DNA from: Acidimicrobiia bacterium
GTDB taxonomy: Bacteria; Actinomycetota; Acidimicrobiia; Spongiisociales; JAHEDJ01
NCBI GenBank assembly: GCA_030598025.1
Contig: JAUVQS010000004.1
Location: forward strand, 1 to 26,265
Length of the DNA stretch: 26,265 nucleotides
Reading direction: 5' to 3'
Shown: positions 14,103-22,178 of the stretch, one piece after another
How the letters are laid out: every line of letters starts with the position of its first letter
How positions within the stretch are numbered: position 1 is the first letter of the stretch
Made by a program: the position numbers and the translations under genes
Notes under the pieces: model-generated
What the model saw: only the letters and a program-made list of their open reading frames with translations
Told to the model about the DNA's origin: nothing
Database searches by the model: none

Positions 14103-14173
14103 CCTCCCCCTCCGAGTGGAGCGAGGTTTGGGGGAGGTGCTTCCCGGTCCGTCGGACCGGGAAGCGGAGGGGG
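14103..14173 (+). repeat. Compound hairpin element with alternative pairings
   Basis: An inner 11-bp stem (14140-14150 with 14154-14164, 3-nt loop) sits inside an outer 9-bp stem (14106-14114 with 14165-14173). The outer left arm can instead pair locally: 14103-14110 with 14130-14137 (8 bp). The two forms exclude each other. The layout resembles REP/MITE-like elements or an attenuator. No coding potential is seen. Confidence 0.6.
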
Positions 14174-14178
14174 CACTC

Positions 14179-14262
14179 TGGCTCATGGCTCATGGCTCAT
14201 GGCTCATGGCTCATGGCTCATGGCTCACTGCTCACGGCTGATGGCTAAGGGCTGAAGGCTCA
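14179..14262 (+). repeat. GGCT-type 7-bp repeat array before coaA (12 units)
   Basis: Seven perfect tandem copies of TGGCTCA (14179-14227) are followed by five drifting units (CTGCTCA, CGGCTGA, TGGCTAA, GGGCTGA, AGGCTCA). It is the longest and most regular array in the window and ends 21 nt before the coaA ATG. Confidence 0.9.
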
Positions 14263-14269
14263 CTCCCGC

Positions 14270-14275
14270 TAGCCT
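14270..14275 (+). promoter_or_regulatory. Possible -10 element giving leaderless coaA mRNA
   Basis: TAGCCT fits TANNNT and ends 8 nt before the coaA ATG, which has no Shine-Dalgarno sequence. Initiation at or next to the ATG would make a leaderless mRNA, common in actinobacteria. No convincing -35 is seen. Comparable words follow the arrays at 18034 (TAACCT) and 25774 (TAATCT). Confidence 0.25.
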
Positions 14276-14283
14276 CTTGAGCC

Positions 14284-15228
14284 ATGCCCGAATCGCATCT
14301 CGACGCACGATTTATCGATTTCGACCACGACGAGTGGGCGATGCTGCGTGCTAATACCCCGATGACCTTGGACGAGACTGATCTGGCCCGCCTGCGCGGT
14401 ATCAACGAGGAGCTCTCGCTGTCGGAGGTCGCTCAGATATACCTGCCGCTCTCCCGATTGCTGAACCTCTACGTTGCGGCCTCCCAGCAGCTCTACAAGG
14501 TGACCGACACGTTTCTGGGCCAGCCTGCCGAGCGCGTTCCGTACATCATCGGGGTCGCGGGCAGTGTGGCGGTCGGGAAGTCGACTGTCGCTCGCGTGCT
14601 TCAAGCCCTCCTCGCACGGTGGCCCGACCACCCGAAAGTCGATCTGGTAACAACAGATGGCTTCCTCTACCCGAACCAAGTCCTCGAGCAACGAGGATTG
14701 ATGGATCGCAAGGGATTCCCTGAGAGCTATGACGTACGGCATCTGGTTCGGTTCCTGGCGGCCGTCAAGGCAGGAGAGAGGCACGTCGGCGCACCCGTCT
14801 ACTCCCACCTGGCGTACGACGTCCTGCCCGATGAGGAGCGAGAAACCGATCAGCCCGACATCCTCATCGTTGAGGGCCTCAACGTGCTCCAGACGGGAGA
14901 TGGAGGTGGCACCAGGGCGAAGGTGTGGGTGTCGGATTTCTTCGACTTCTCCATCTACATGGACGCCGATGAAAAGCACGTTGTTGAGTGGTACGTCGAC
15001 CGGTTCCTCACGTTGCGAGACACGATCTTTCAGGATCCCGACTCCTACTTCCATCGATACGCCGACCTCTCTGAGGCTGAGGCAGTCGAAATTGCCCGAG
15101 ATATCTGGACCCGGATCAACGGGCCAAATCTCCGCCAGAACATCCTCCCTGCTCGGGAAAGGGCACACCTCATCATCGAGAAGGACGCCGATCACACCAT
15201 AAAGAAGGTGCGGCTGAGGCGAATATGA
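14284..15228 (+). CDS. coaA: Pantothenate kinase, type I
   Basis: 314 residues, the usual size of the prokaryotic CoaA family. It phosphorylates pantothenate to 4'-phosphopantothenate, the first and usually rate-setting step of CoA synthesis. The Walker A motif is G-V-A-G-S-V-A-V-G-K-S-T at residues 90-101, and the catalytic aspartate is D125 in V-T-T-D-G-F-L-Y-P-N. Other family landmarks are R-K-G-F-P-E-S-Y-D, the Y-S-H-L-x-Y-D strand, I-V-E-G-L-N-V-L-Q and the C-terminal I-N-G-P-N-L-R-Q-N-I-L-P. The ATG is kept because the next in-frame start would lose the N-terminal helices; there is no clear Shine-Dalgarno sequence. It stands alone between repeat regions. Its product feeds the CoA used by the acs and prpE products downstream, though no co-regulation is visible. 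Confidence 0.95.
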   Translation: MPESHLDARFIDFDHDEWAMLRANTPMTLDETDLARLRGINEELSLSEVAQIYLPLSRLLNLYVAASQQLYKVTDTFLGQPAERVPYIIGVAGSVAVGKSTVARVLQALLARWPDHPKVDLVTTDGFLYPNQVLEQRGLMDRKGFPESYDVRHLVRFLAAVKAGERHVGAPVYSHLAYDVLPDEERETDQPDILIVEGLNVLQTGDGGGTRAKVWVSDFFDFSIYMDADEKHVVEWYVDRFLTLRDTIFQDPDSYFHRYADLSEAEAVEIARDIWTRINGPNLRQNILPARERAHLIIEKDADHTIKKVRLRRI

Positions 15229-15251
15229 GCAGCGACTTCGTCGCTGGAGCA

Positions 15252-15329
15252 GGCAGTTGGCGATTGGCAATCGGCTCCCCGAACCCAGCTCTAGCAGGGG
15301 GCCAATTGCCAACTGCCAATTGCCATTCG
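15252..15329 (+). repeat. Inverted pair of 7-bp arrays (coaA-NUDIX gap)
   Basis: The left arm has units GCAGTTG, GCGATTG and GCAATCG (15253-15273). The right arm has CCAATTG, CCAACTG, CCAATTG and CCATTCG (15302-15329). Bases 15252-15267 pair with 15302-15317 with one mismatch, closing a 34-nt loop. The right arm shares 24 identical bases with the array at 15904, so the NUDIX gene is bracketed by direct copies. Confidence 0.85.
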
Positions 15330-15339
15330 GTTCGTGACC

Positions 15340-15879
15340 ATGCTTGCTGATCTGATTGCGCTACTCGAGGCCTTCACTCCGCCTGATCCCCGGCAGGCTT
15401 CGAACCTGCGCCGGATGCTCGATCTGGCCCGTTCTGAGGGAGACCCCACCTCCCGTCATCTGTTCGATCCGGGGCACTTCACGGCCAGCGGCTTTGTGGC
15501 GTCCCCCAACGGGGCCGGCGTCCTGCTCGTTCACCACCAGAAGATCGGCAAGTGGCTCCAACCGGGAGGACATATCGAGCCAGGTGACTCGTCGATCGAA
15601 CAAGCGACACGTCGCGAGGTCGAAGAGGAGACGGGTCTGGCCGACTTTGATTCGCTTGGTCTGCTCGACATAGATATCCACCAGTTCCCGGCGTGGGGAA
15701 GCGACCCTGCCCACCGGCATTTCGATGTTCGCTATGGATTCCGGGCGAAAACTGGAATCGTCGAAGCCGGCGATGGAACGCTCGACATACGCTGGATTCC
15801 ATTCAACGAGGTTGCTCGCTGGAACGCCGAGGTGAGCGTCACCCGCCCGTCGAAAGCTCTCCAGACTCTGGTTCGATGA
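15340..15879 (+). CDS. NUDIX hydrolase, substrate unknown
   Basis: 179 residues from ATG 15340; a GTG at 15334 would add two residues and cannot be excluded. The NUDIX box is clear: P-G-G-H-I-E-P-G-D followed by R-R-E-V-E-E-E-T-G-L. These provide the metal-binding glutamates that hydrolyse a nucleoside diphosphate linked to another group. Compared with the textbook box there is Asp instead of Glu after the glycine and one extra residue, a variant I believe is common in bacterial family members. An N-terminal helix-rich segment of about 50 residues precedes the fold. Substrate cannot be told from sequence; ADP-ribose, NADH, CoA or oxidised nucleotides are all possible. The neighbouring coaA does not prove a CoA link. 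No Shine-Dalgarno sequence is evident, and repeats lie on both sides. Confidence 0.88.
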   Translation: MLADLIALLEAFTPPDPRQASNLRRMLDLARSEGDPTSRHLFDPGHFTASGFVASPNGAGVLLVHHQKIGKWLQPGGHIEPGDSSIEQATRREVEEETGLADFDSLGLLDIDIHQFPAWGSDPAHRHFDVRYGFRAKTGIVEAGDGTLDIRWIPFNEVARWNAEVSVTRPSKALQTLVR

Positions 15880-15903
15880 CTCCCGGCCCGCGATAGCAAG
15901 GAG

Positions 15904-15931
15904 CCAATTGCCAACTGCCAATTGCCAGTTA
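15904..15931 (+). repeat. CCAATTG-type 7-bp repeat array after the NUDIX gene
   Basis: Units CCAATTG, CCAACTG, CCAATTG and CCAGTTA lie 24 nt after the NUDIX stop. The first 24 bases are identical to 15302-15325, and the preceding bases (TAGCA...GG) are similar as well, so the two are copies of one element. Confidence 0.85.
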
Positions 15932-15943
15932 CCCTTGCCGTCC

Positions 15944-16477
15944 ATGCTCGACCGGATGATCAGAGCCGTCAGGCTCGACCAAAGGCTCTTCACAGAGGTG
16001 TTCTTCGATACGGCCGCCACCGGAGACGCCGTCCTCATTGTGGCCGCGATATACGGTGTCATATACCTCGCCCTCGTCGTCGGGAGCAGTCTGGGCTTCA
16101 GCGTCATTTCGTTCATCGGGATTCTGTTGTCGGGTCTCATTGGCTGGTTGGTCGTGTCCGGCGGTCTCTGGCTGGCGGGAACGAAGGTCTTCGAAGGTTC
16201 GGCCAGGGGCGCCACCGTCATCCGGTTGACCGGATTCAGCCACGTTCCCCTGGTGCTGCTGGTCGTCGCACCGTTTGTCGGCTCGGTGCTCGTAGATGTG
16301 ATTGTCGCCGCCGCCATCATCTGGTTCGTGGCGGCCATAGCTGTGGCTGCTCGTGTGTTGTTCGATTTCGACACCAGGAAGTCGGTCGGCAGCGCGTTGC
16401 TGGCCGTCGCCCTCTGGTGGGTTGTGCAGTCGATCGGCATTGGCGATGGACTCGCCTCTCTGATCAGATTCTTCTGA
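15944..16477 (+). CDS. Yip1-like integral membrane protein
   Basis: 177 residues from ATG 15944. An upstream in-frame start would translate the repeat array and is rejected. The protein opens with a short amphipathic segment, MLDRMIRAVRLDQRLFTEVF, then about five hydrophobic segments (roughly 29-47, 52-77, 98-116, 117-140 and 148-164). The layout (short N-terminal region, L-x-G-x-x-G-W, mid-segment T-G-F-S-H-V-P-L, then paired helices) resembles the bacterial Yip1/YIPF-like membrane family, whose function in bacteria is unknown. The stop is 1 nt from the truA GTG start, which suggests co-translation, but no functional link is obvious. The family call is tentative; that it is a membrane protein is clear. 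Confidence 0.75.
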   Translation: MLDRMIRAVRLDQRLFTEVFFDTAATGDAVLIVAAIYGVIYLALVVGSSLGFSVISFIGILLSGLIGWLVVSGGLWLAGTKVFEGSARGATVIRLTGFSHVPLVLLVVAPFVGSVLVDVIVAAAIIWFVAAIAVAARVLFDFDTRKSVGSALLAVALWWVVQSIGIGDGLASLIRFF

Positions 16478-16478
16478 G

Positions 16479-17237
16479 GTGACCGTCTACCGGATGGACA
16501 TGGCCTATGACGGGTCGGGCTTTCGCGGCTATGCCCGGCAGCTCGAGGTTCGAACTGTGCAAGGTGACCTCGAAACGGCCTTGCACAGGATCCTTCCGAG
16601 CGTTGTCACCGTGGTCGCCGGTAGAACCGACGCTGGAGTTCACGCCGACGGGCAGGTGGTCAGCTTCGAGACCGACCAGATCCTGGACATCGACCGTCTG
16701 CTCCGTTCCCTCAACAAGATGCTGAACCCCGAAATAGCGGTAGCTGCGGTTTCGGTGGTGTCGGACGACTTCAGTGCTCGCTTCTCGGCGACCTCCCGGA
16801 CCTATCTCTACCGGATCGATACCGGCCCGGTGCTCGATCCGCAGTGGCATCGGCGAGCCTGGCATGTTGGACAATCGCTGGACGTCGAGGCAATGGGATC
16901 AGCATCAGCCCACTTCGTCGGCAGGCATGACTTTGCTTCATTGTGCAGAGCTGTGGCTGGCCGCACGACCGAGCGAGATGTGCTGGCAACGGGCTGGCGG
17001 AGCCTCGATGAACGAATACTGGAGTTCGAGGTGGTCGCTTCCTCCTATTGTCAGCAGATGGTGCGATCGATGGTGGCCGTGTGCGTCGAAGTCGGGCTGG
17101 GCCGGATCGAGCCGGACGCCATCCCGGGCATCATGAAGGCCGGCGACCGCGCCGCCGCCACCGACGGATCCGTCGCCCCTCCGCACGGCTTGACCTTGTG
17201 GAAGGTCGAATACGGAGCAGTCGCGGGTCGCGAGTAG
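16479..17237 (+). CDS. truA: tRNA pseudouridine(38-40) synthase TruA
   Basis: 252 residues from a GTG start one base after the previous stop; an ATG at 16494 is a weaker alternative. It isomerises uridines 38-40 in the anticodon arm of many tRNAs. The catalytic aspartate D51 lies in the invariant A-G-R-T-D-A-G-V-H-A motif. Also visible are R-T-V-Q-G-D-L-E-x-A-L near 25-35, R-x-S-A-x-S-R-T-Y-x-Y-R-I near 107-120, G-x-H-D-F-A-S-L-C, and the C-terminal Q-Q-M-V-R-S-M-V segment. truA often follows rplQ directly. Here coaA, the NUDIX gene and a membrane protein gene lie between them. Confidence 0.94.
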   Translation: MTVYRMDMAYDGSGFRGYARQLEVRTVQGDLETALHRILPSVVTVVAGRTDAGVHADGQVVSFETDQILDIDRLLRSLNKMLNPEIAVAAVSVVSDDFSARFSATSRTYLYRIDTGPVLDPQWHRRAWHVGQSLDVEAMGSASAHFVGRHDFASLCRAVAGRTTERDVLATGWRSLDERILEFEVVASSYCQQMVRSMVAVCVEVGLGRIEPDAIPGIMKAGDRAAATDGSVAPPHGLTLWKVEYGAVAGRE

Positions 17238-17319
17238 CTGGTCGCGAGTTCAGACCTGGCTTCCCTGTTTCTTTGGGCCTTGAGCGTGTTTGCGAATTGC
17301 CGTTTTCTTACAGAAACCG

Positions 17320-17348
17320 TTGACCGCTTCGTCGCGGTTGTGTAACGA
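17320..17348 (+). promoter_or_regulatory. Candidate promoter for the 189-residue gene
   Basis: TTGACC (17320-17325) is followed by TAACGA after 17 nt (17343-17348) or TGTAAC after 15 nt (17341-17346). The -35 is good and the -10 imperfect. It lies in the 140-bp gap after truA, 30 nt before the start codon, with a perfect AAGGAGG between. The gap has no heptamer array. Confidence 0.4.
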
Positions 17349-17377
17349 TGTCCTCGTAGTGGAAGGAGGTGGTGCAG

Positions 17378-17947
17378 ATGGACGTCGAACGTCCACCCGA
17401 CCTAGCGGGGACTCCGACACAAACCCCGAATCGCGTTCGTGCCGAGCGTTTTGGCGGCCCCGTTCTCGAGGAAGACGCAGAGTTCATCTCATCGGGTTTC
17501 CTGATCAAGCGGTGCGAACTCAGGAACTTTGCGGGCAAGATAGCGACTGTGCGCGGCAACGACATCCGATTCCGCGACGGGTCGAAGCTGAGCTTCGAGA
17601 TATTCAGGGCCGGTGTACGGCCTCGCCACGGACGAACGGTTCTCGTTGATAGCGCGGGAAATGTGAAGGCGAGTGCCGAGTGGGCTGCCGGCGATCGTAG
17701 TTTCCAGGTGCGCGGTGGGAATCACTCATACACAGTCGATCGAGCCGATGGACGACACCGGTGGCGGATACACGGTGATGGCGTGGTTGCCACGTTCGAC
17801 CACTCGCTGGTCGATGTGAGTGATTCAGTTCCGGCGATTGCGCTCCTGCTGGCGTGGAACGTGACGAGAATCCTCGAACACACTCCCGGGTCGTCCAACC
17901 GGCGAGACAAGGCGTGGAATAGGCACGACGAGATTCTGGGGTCATAA
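17378..17947 (+). CDS. Unrecognised protein, possible tubby-C/LURP-one-like beta fold
   Basis: 189 residues from ATG 17378, which is spaced 8 nt from AAGGAGG; in-frame GTG codons at 17369 and 17372 overlap or crowd that site. I do not recognise a firm family. The N-terminal 35 residues are polar and Pro-rich. Residues about 40-150 alternate short hydrophobic strands with polar turns, for example F-L-I-K-R-C-E-L-R-N, K-L-S-F-E-I-F-R-A and V-L-V-D-S-A-G-N-V-K-A. A hydrophobic helix follows (S-V-P-A-I-A-L-L-L-A-W-N-V-T-R-I-L). That pattern is reminiscent of LURP-one-related/tubby C-terminal barrels, but this is only an impression. No signal peptide or catalytic motif is seen. It appears to be a monocistronic unit with its own promoter and strong ribosome binding site. 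Confidence 0.7.
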   Translation: MDVERPPDLAGTPTQTPNRVRAERFGGPVLEEDAEFISSGFLIKRCELRNFAGKIATVRGNDIRFRDGSKLSFEIFRAGVRPRHGRTVLVDSAGNVKASAEWAAGDRSFQVRGGNHSYTVDRADGRHRWRIHGDGVVATFDHSLVDVSDSVPAIALLLAWNVTRILEHTPGSSNRRDKAWNRHDEILGS

Positions 17948-17964
17948 CCAATCGCAAGCAGCTG

Positions 17965-17999
17965 TTGGCTGATGGCTCACGGCTAATGGCTAACGGCTA
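17965..17999 (+). repeat. GGCT-type 7-bp repeat array upstream of acs
   Basis: Five units, TTGGCTG, ATGGCTC, ACGGCTA, ATGGCTA and ACGGCTA, lie 17 nt after the preceding stop. The remaining 118 bp before acs contain a possible -10 (TAACCT, 18034-18039), a small TGGGTT/AACCCA hairpin (about 18088-18104) and the ribosome binding site hairpin. Confidence 0.8.
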
Positions 18000-18102
18000 G
18001 GGATCTCCATGGCCTTACGAACGCGCCTCCCACTAACCTGCGATCCCAAAAGAAGCATGTAGTGAAGGGCGCGTCCCCCCACGGAGTTGGGTTCGCTCAA
18101 CC

Positions 18103-18117
18103 CACGAAGGAGCCTTT

Positions 18118-18120
<3 letters not shown>
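18103..18120 (+). promoter_or_regulatory. Hairpin covering the acs ribosome binding site and start
   Basis: CACGAAG (18103-18109) pairs with CTTTGTG (18114-18120) through seven pairs including one G-U, with loop GAGC. The AAGGAG Shine-Dalgarno sequence spans the stem and loop, and the GTG start is the end of the 3' arm, so folding would hide both. Whether it is regulatory is inferred. Confidence 0.45.
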
Positions 18121-20079
<1,959 letters not shown>

Positions 20080-20088
20080 GAGGAGCTA

Positions 20089-20152
20089 TCCGCATTCCGT
20101 GATCCGTCGTCCGCCCGGCTGCGGATGGCGGACTGCGGATACCAGATGGCTG
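20089..20152 (+). repeat. TCCG-type inverted 7-bp array (acs-prpE gap)
   Basis: Four units on one strand (TCCGCAT, TCCGTGA, TCCGTCG, TCCGCCC) are followed by units in the opposite sense (GCTGCGG, ATGGCGG, ACTGCGG, ATACCAG, ATGGCTG). Bases 20103-20115 pair with 20127-20139 with two mismatches. The array fills the gap up to the prpE Shine-Dalgarno sequence (AGGAGG, 20156-20161). Confidence 0.75.
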
Positions 20153-20167
20153 AAGAGGAGGAACGGT

Positions 20168-22060
20168 GTGAGCTATCAGGAAATCTACGACCGATCCATG
20201 CGGGACCCGGCCGGGTTCTGGGCAGAAGCCGCTGAGGACATCGATTGGTACGAGCGATGGGACACCGTTCTGGATGAGACTCGCCCGCCGTTCTATCGCT
20301 GGTTCTCCGGCGGTTCGCTGAATACCTCGTACAACGCGCTCGATCGTCACGTCGAAGCAGGTCGCGGAGACCAGAAAGCGCTCATCTACGACAGTGCCAT
20401 GACCCATTCGGTGCGTTCCTACACCTATCGGGAGCTTCGCGATGACGTAGCCCGATTCGCAGGCGTACTTCGCAACCACGGAGTCGGCAAGGGCGATCGG
20501 GTCATCATCTACATGCCGATGGTGGCGGAGGCAGCGATCTCCATGTTGGCTTGTGCCCGCCTCGGAGCGGTCCACTCAGTCGTATTCGGTGGGTTCGCAG
20601 CCAACGAACTCGCCACCCGGATCGACGACGCCAAACCCAAAGTGATGCTGTCGGCGTCGTGTGGTCTCGAACCCGGCAGAGTGATCGCCTACAAACCTCT
20701 GCTGGACGGTGCCATCGAGTTGGCCTCCCACAAACCCGACAAGACAATCATTCTCCAGCGGCCGGAACTCGAAGCAGAGCTGCTGCCCGGGCGGGACCTC
20801 GACTGGCGTGAAGAGGAGTCGAAGGCGTCGCCTGTCGATCCCGTCCCGGTGGCCGCCACCGACCCCCTCTACATCCTGTACACGTCGGGAACAACCGGCA
20901 TCCCCAAGGGCGTCGTGCGTGACAACGGTGGTCACGCCGTCGCTCTCAAGTGGAGCATGGAGAACATCTACGACATCCGCCCGGGTGAGGCCTACTGGGC
21001 CGCTTCGGACGTTGGCTGGGTCGTTGGCCATTCATACATCGTCTACGCACCACTCCTGCACGGCAACACGACGATTCTCTATGAAGGCAAGCCCGTCGGC
21101 ACCCCCGACGCCGGAGCGTTCTGGCGGGTGATCGCCGACCACGACGTCGTAACGATGTTCACCGCCCCGACCGCGTTCCGTGCCATCAAACGAGAGGACC
21201 CCGACGGCAAGCTCCTGGGCGACTACGACCTGTCGAAGTTCCGGGCCCTGTTCCTGGCCGGTGAGCGGTGTGACCCGGACACGTTGTATTGGGCGGAGAA
21301 CAAACTCGAGGTTCCGGTCATCGATCACTGGTGGCAGACCGAGACGGGTTGGCCGATCGTCGCCAATCCGATGGGCATCGAACCGCTTCCGGTCAAAGCC
21401 GGGTCACCGACCAGAGCGGTGCCCGGCTATGACGTGCAAGTACTCGACGAGTTGGGGACCCGGCTCCCAGCCGACGAGATCGGCACGATCGTTGTCAAAC
21501 TGCCAATGCCCCCTGGGACTCTTCCGACGTTATGGAACAACGATGACGGCTACGTGAGTTCCTACCTGAGTCATTACGACGGCTACTACCTGACCGGTGA
21601 CGCCGGATTCATTGATGAAGACGGGTATCTATCGATCATGAGCCGCATCGACGACATCATCAATGTTGCCGGACACCGCTTGTCAACGGGTGGCATGGAA
21701 GAGGTGCTGGCCTATCACCCCGACGTCGCCGAATGTGCAGTGATCGGTGTGAACGACTCCCTGAAAGGTCAACTGCCCGTTGGATTCGTCGTCCTCAACG
21801 CCGGCACCGACCGGTCCGCCGACGATGTCGAGACAGAGTTGATCGGATTGGTGCGGGAGAAGATCGGCCCAGTGGCGGCCTTCAAGACCGTGATGGTGGT
21901 CGAACGGCTGCCGAAGACCCGATCTGGAAAGATCCTGCGCGGCACGATGCGGGCCATCGCAGACGGCGAAGAGTGGAAGATGCCGGCGACGATTGATGAT
22001 CCGGCGATCCTCGATGACATCGCACGGTCGTTGGAAGGCGTGGGATACCCGAAGGCCTAA
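20168..22060 (+). CDS. prpE: Propionyl-CoA synthetase (PrpE/ACSS3 type)
   Basis: 630 residues from GTG 20168, spaced 6 nt from AGGAGG; longer in-frame starts run through the repeat array and are rejected. It belongs to the same AMP-forming family as the upstream Acs but shows PrpE/ACSS3 hallmarks: S-Y-Q-E-I-Y-D-R-S-M-R-D-P near the N-terminus, S-A-S-C-G-L-E-P-G-R-V-I-A-Y-K-P-L-L-D in the middle, and A-I-K-R-E-D-P-D-G. The loop Y-T-S-G-T-T-G-I-P-K-G starts at residue 238, W-W-Q-T-E-T-G-W follows, and the catalytic lysine is K588 in T-R-S-G-K-I-L-R. Propionyl-CoA would be made for methylmalonyl-CoA or methylcitrate use; neither pathway is in this window. The stop codon lies in the loop of a hairpin. 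Confidence 0.9.
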   Translation: MSYQEIYDRSMRDPAGFWAEAAEDIDWYERWDTVLDETRPPFYRWFSGGSLNTSYNALDRHVEAGRGDQKALIYDSAMTHSVRSYTYRELRDDVARFAGVLRNHGVGKGDRVIIYMPMVAEAAISMLACARLGAVHSVVFGGFAANELATRIDDAKPKVMLSASCGLEPGRVIAYKPLLDGAIELASHKPDKTIILQRPELEAELLPGRDLDWREEESKASPVDPVPVAATDPLYILYTSGTTGIPKGVVRDNGGHAVALKWSMENIYDIRPGEAYWAASDVGWVVGHSYIVYAPLLHGNTTILYEGKPVGTPDAGAFWRVIADHDVVTMFTAPTAFRAIKREDPDGKLLGDYDLSKFRALFLAGERCDPDTLYWAENKLEVPVIDHWWQTETGWPIVANPMGIEPLPVKAGSPTRAVPGYDVQVLDELGTRLPADEIGTIVVKLPMPPGTLPTLWNNDDGYVSSYLSHYDGYYLTGDAGFIDEDGYLSIMSRIDDIINVAGHRLSTGGMEEVLAYHPDVAECAVIGVNDSLKGQLPVGFVVLNAGTDRSADDVETELIGLVREKIGPVAAFKTVMVVERLPKTRSGKILRGTMRAIADGEEWKMPATIDDPAILDDIARSLEGVGYPKA

Positions 22061-22069
22061 CGGCCTTCG
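22050..22069 (+). terminator. Hairpin over the prpE stop codon
   Basis: CGAAGGCC (22050-22057) pairs with GGCCTTCG (22062-22069) around a TAAC loop that contains the stop codon TAA. No T-run follows. It is the likely 3' boundary of the acs-prpE unit, just before two arrays and the convergent ilvA. Confidence 0.55.
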
Positions 22070-22071
22070 GG

Positions 22072-22127
22072 CGTATAACGTACAACGTATTGCGTACAAC
22101 GTATTGCGTACCACGTATTGCGTACCG
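22072..22127 (+). repeat. GTA-type 7-bp repeat array between prpE and ilvA
   Basis: Eight units in exact phase: CGTATAA, CGTACAA, CGTATTG, CGTACAA, CGTATTG, CGTACCA, CGTATTG, CGTACCG. Units CGTACNN and CGTATTG alternate, giving a 14-bp super-period not seen in the other arrays. Confidence 0.9.
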
Positions 22128-22150
22128 GTATCCGGGCGCCGACGGAATAC

Positions 22151-22178
22151 TGATGGCTGATGGCTGATGGCTGATGGC
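22151..22178 (+). repeat. GGCT-type 7-bp repeat array abutting the ilvA stop
   Basis: Four perfect copies of TGATGGC. The next bases, TCA (22179-22181), are the complement of the ilvA stop codon, so the array touches the gene end. Together with 22072-22127, two array types lie back to back in one convergent gap. Confidence 0.85.

Noticed and set aside
14179..14227. Perfect TGGCTCA tandem repeats as a CRISPR array
   Set aside because: Seven-base units with no spacers and no cas genes in the window; they are simple tandem repeats.
14179..14262. Heptamers as replication iterons
   Set aside because: The arrays are dispersed over many gaps, with no initiator gene or origin-like context nearby.
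15908..15943. Upstream extension of the Yip1-like protein through the repeat array
   Set aside because: It would translate the CCAATTG heptamers and lacks a Shine-Dalgarno sequence; the ATG at 15944 gives a normal membrane-protein start.
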